64,000 nt of DNA, taken from contig NC_089781.1 of the NCBI RefSeq assembly GCF_040412425.1, positions 53,268,986 to 53,332,985 on the forward strand. The letters are read 5' to 3'. The notes beneath the pieces were generated by a model. That model did not search any database and was not told the DNA's origin. It saw nothing but the letters and a program-made list of their open reading frames with translations. This DNA comes from Macrobrachium rosenbergii. Lineage: Eukaryota > Arthropoda > Malacostraca > Decapoda > Palaemonidae. Positions within the stretch are counted from its first letter, which is position 1; the number at the start of each line of letters is the position of its first letter. A program made the translations under genes and the position numbers. Positions 62,656-64,000 of the stretch are shown piece after piece.

Positions 62656-64000
62656 GGGTTCATTCAGCTCTTCCTAACGCGGGAATTGCTGGAATACCTC
62701 ATTGCAGAGACGGCGGATTACGCTCGGTACTGCCATGAGGAACTGCAGACGACGTTGTCGTATCACTGGCGGGGCTGCAACCTCACGGATATGGTGCATT
62801 TTTTGGGGCTCCACATTTTTTTTGGAATGATGCCTGCTGCCGACATCAGGTAATATTGGAGGCTGAATTTTTTTTTTAGTACGCCCAATGTGCCTGGCAT
62901 TATGTCCCGTGATAGTTTCCTGGCGTTGGACAGGTATTTCAACACCTTCAACCGAAGGGCCATACCCCGGAATAACCCTGACCGCCTCATCTTATTCCGC
63001 CCAGTGTTGGACTACATTCATGAATGGTGCCAGTTTCTCGTGGTTCCTTCCAAGAACCTTTCTTTGGATGAGGGGATAATGCCATACAAAAGGCGTCTAA
63101 GTATAAATAGTGTACAACCCCAAGAAGCCAAAGAAATATGGTGTGAAGTTATTTTGTATTACGGAATCCAACACTGGATACGTCGTGGACTTCTCTGTGT
63201 ATTCTGGGGTCTTCTCCACGCTGCATGACACTGTCTTCGGTCTTGTGGATTGTTTCCATAACCAGTGATACCACCTGTTTATGGATAATTATTATAACTC
63301 TGTATCCCTGTCCCAGGAACTGCATGAAGCAGGTGTGCACGTCAGTGGTACCCTTCAGTTGGTGCGTGGGGCCCCGAATGTCCTCAAGAGGTTCGCTAGC
63401 CAGCCGCAACATCTGGCAAGAGGAGAGACAGAGTGGCTGCGGAAGGGAGATGTCTTCATCATCTGTTGGAAGGGGGTCTGACTCGTGCCCATGATTACGA
63501 CGAGTCATGAGCCCATCCAAAAAGAGATCATTCAGCGGAAGAAGACACATCAGCAGGGCCGAGTTACGTATGAGGAGTTTTGTGTCCAACAGCCTACTGT
63601 CATCGGGCACTACAACAGGCACATGGGAGGAGTTGATCTCTTTGATCAACTCATCCAGTATTATCCCTTCGCCAGGAGAACCAGGAGGTGGATACAGAAG
63701 CTCCTCAAATACCTCCTTCAGTTGACCCTTCAGAATGCCTACATCCTCTACTATGGGTACAATTCGGACGCCTAAAGGTTGTCCCACATCCAGTTTCGAG
63801 GTGGCTGGGAATGCCCTCATAAACTTTAATCCAGAGGAGTGGCCTTCCAACACCGCCCCCTGCCGAGGAGCTCCAGATCTGCCCGAGAGGATGGGGCAGA
63901 TGTCACTAGGAGGGCCAACCTCGGTCTTCCTGCTCCTGCCGACGCCGCCCCTGCTGCCGCCACCCTTGATGATGCTGCTGCCCTCCCTCACATTCCAATG
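62656..64000 (+). pseudogene. piggyBac transposase (pseudogene, runs off the window)
   Basis: A DDE_Tnp_1_7-type transposase in several frames. ELLEYLIAETADYARY and MVHFLGLHIFFGMMPAADI come first, then a stop and shift near 62855. PGIMSRDSFLALDRYFN, KNLSLDEGIMPYKRR (first catalytic Asp, near 63065), FMDNYYNS (second Asp, near 63281) and HMGGVDLFDQLIQYYP (third Asp region, near 63625) follow. RRWIQKLLKYLLQLTLQNAY and a Pro/Ala-rich C-terminus continue to the edge. Shifts occur near 63170 and 63480. The catalytic acids survive; the frame does not. No TTAA end is visible on the left. Confidence 0.88.

Noticed and set aside
1..64000. CRISPR arrays, rRNA genes, bacterial operons
   Set aside because: Nothing with these signatures. 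All repeats found are transposon-derived or satellite-like and the coding content is eukaryotic transposon.
1..64000. tRNA genes or tRNA-derived SINEs
   Set aside because: I did not see convincing A-box/B-box pairs or cloverleaf sequences by eye. A tRNA scan would settle it.

Overview
The window looks like repeat-dense intergenic or intronic DNA from an animal, most likely an arthropod and plausibly a decapod crustacean. The organism is an inference. It rests on the mix of element families (DIRS-type tyrosine-recombinase retrotransposons, Ty3/gypsy, a GIY-YIG Penelope-like element, an RNase H-bearing LINE, piggyBac, a Kolobok-like transposon and many TA or TTAA MITEs), on introns, and on the absence of bacterial-type genes. 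I recognise almost no host coding sequence. The one good candidate is a short exon at 58836-58941 that opens a SAM domain.

Region 1 to 18.1 kb is a nest of retroelements, all on the minus strand. Ty3/gypsy A (1-5839, running off the left edge) is broken by a Penelope-like element (about 1976-3745) that carries a GIY-YIG endonuclease and a hammerhead-like motif. A LINE with reverse transcriptase and RNase H is split into three pieces (5840-7144, 13627-14205, 17223-17764). One break holds a gag-only Ty3/gypsy B (7145-13626, TSD ATATG), whose gag is itself split by a full-length Ty3/gypsy C (7908-12909, TSD AGTC). The other break holds a small non-autonomous LTR element D (14206-17222, TSD CAGC). 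The LINE is the oldest layer and gypsy C is the youngest in its stack.

Region 18.1 to 22.2 kb holds a 444-bp head-to-head LTR-like foldback, a decayed second LINE, and about 1.7 kb with nothing recognisable. Region 22.2 to 37.4 kb is DIRS-type retrotransposon A on the plus strand (ORF1, RT/RNase H, tyrosine recombinase, inverted terminal repeats). A second DIRS family member, B1 (28913-37100), sits inside its internal complementary region. B1 carries a 1.7-kb TA-target DNA transposon near its left end. A decayed relative of DIRS A follows to about 41.3 kb.

Region 41.3 to 48.3 kb holds a pogo-like MITE, a gypsy RNase H fragment, a 5.1-kb TTAA-bounded element filled with a tandem repeat of about 0.35-0.42 kb, and a MITE carrying an open 117-codon frame. 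Region 48.36 to 56.6 kb is a second copy of DIRS B (B2), parallel to B1, with the same DNA transposon near its left end in the opposite orientation. From 56.6 kb to the end there are another DIRS fragment, MITEs, the SAM-domain exon, a Kolobok-like element (59811-61782, TTAA) and a piggyBac transposase pseudogene.

Nearly every reading frame is broken by single-base indels. This fits old transposons, but unpolished long-read sequence could contribute. Coordinates of decayed elements are approximate. Element ends supported by target-site duplications (gypsy B and C, LTR element D, the TA elements, the Kolobok-like element) should be good to a few bases.
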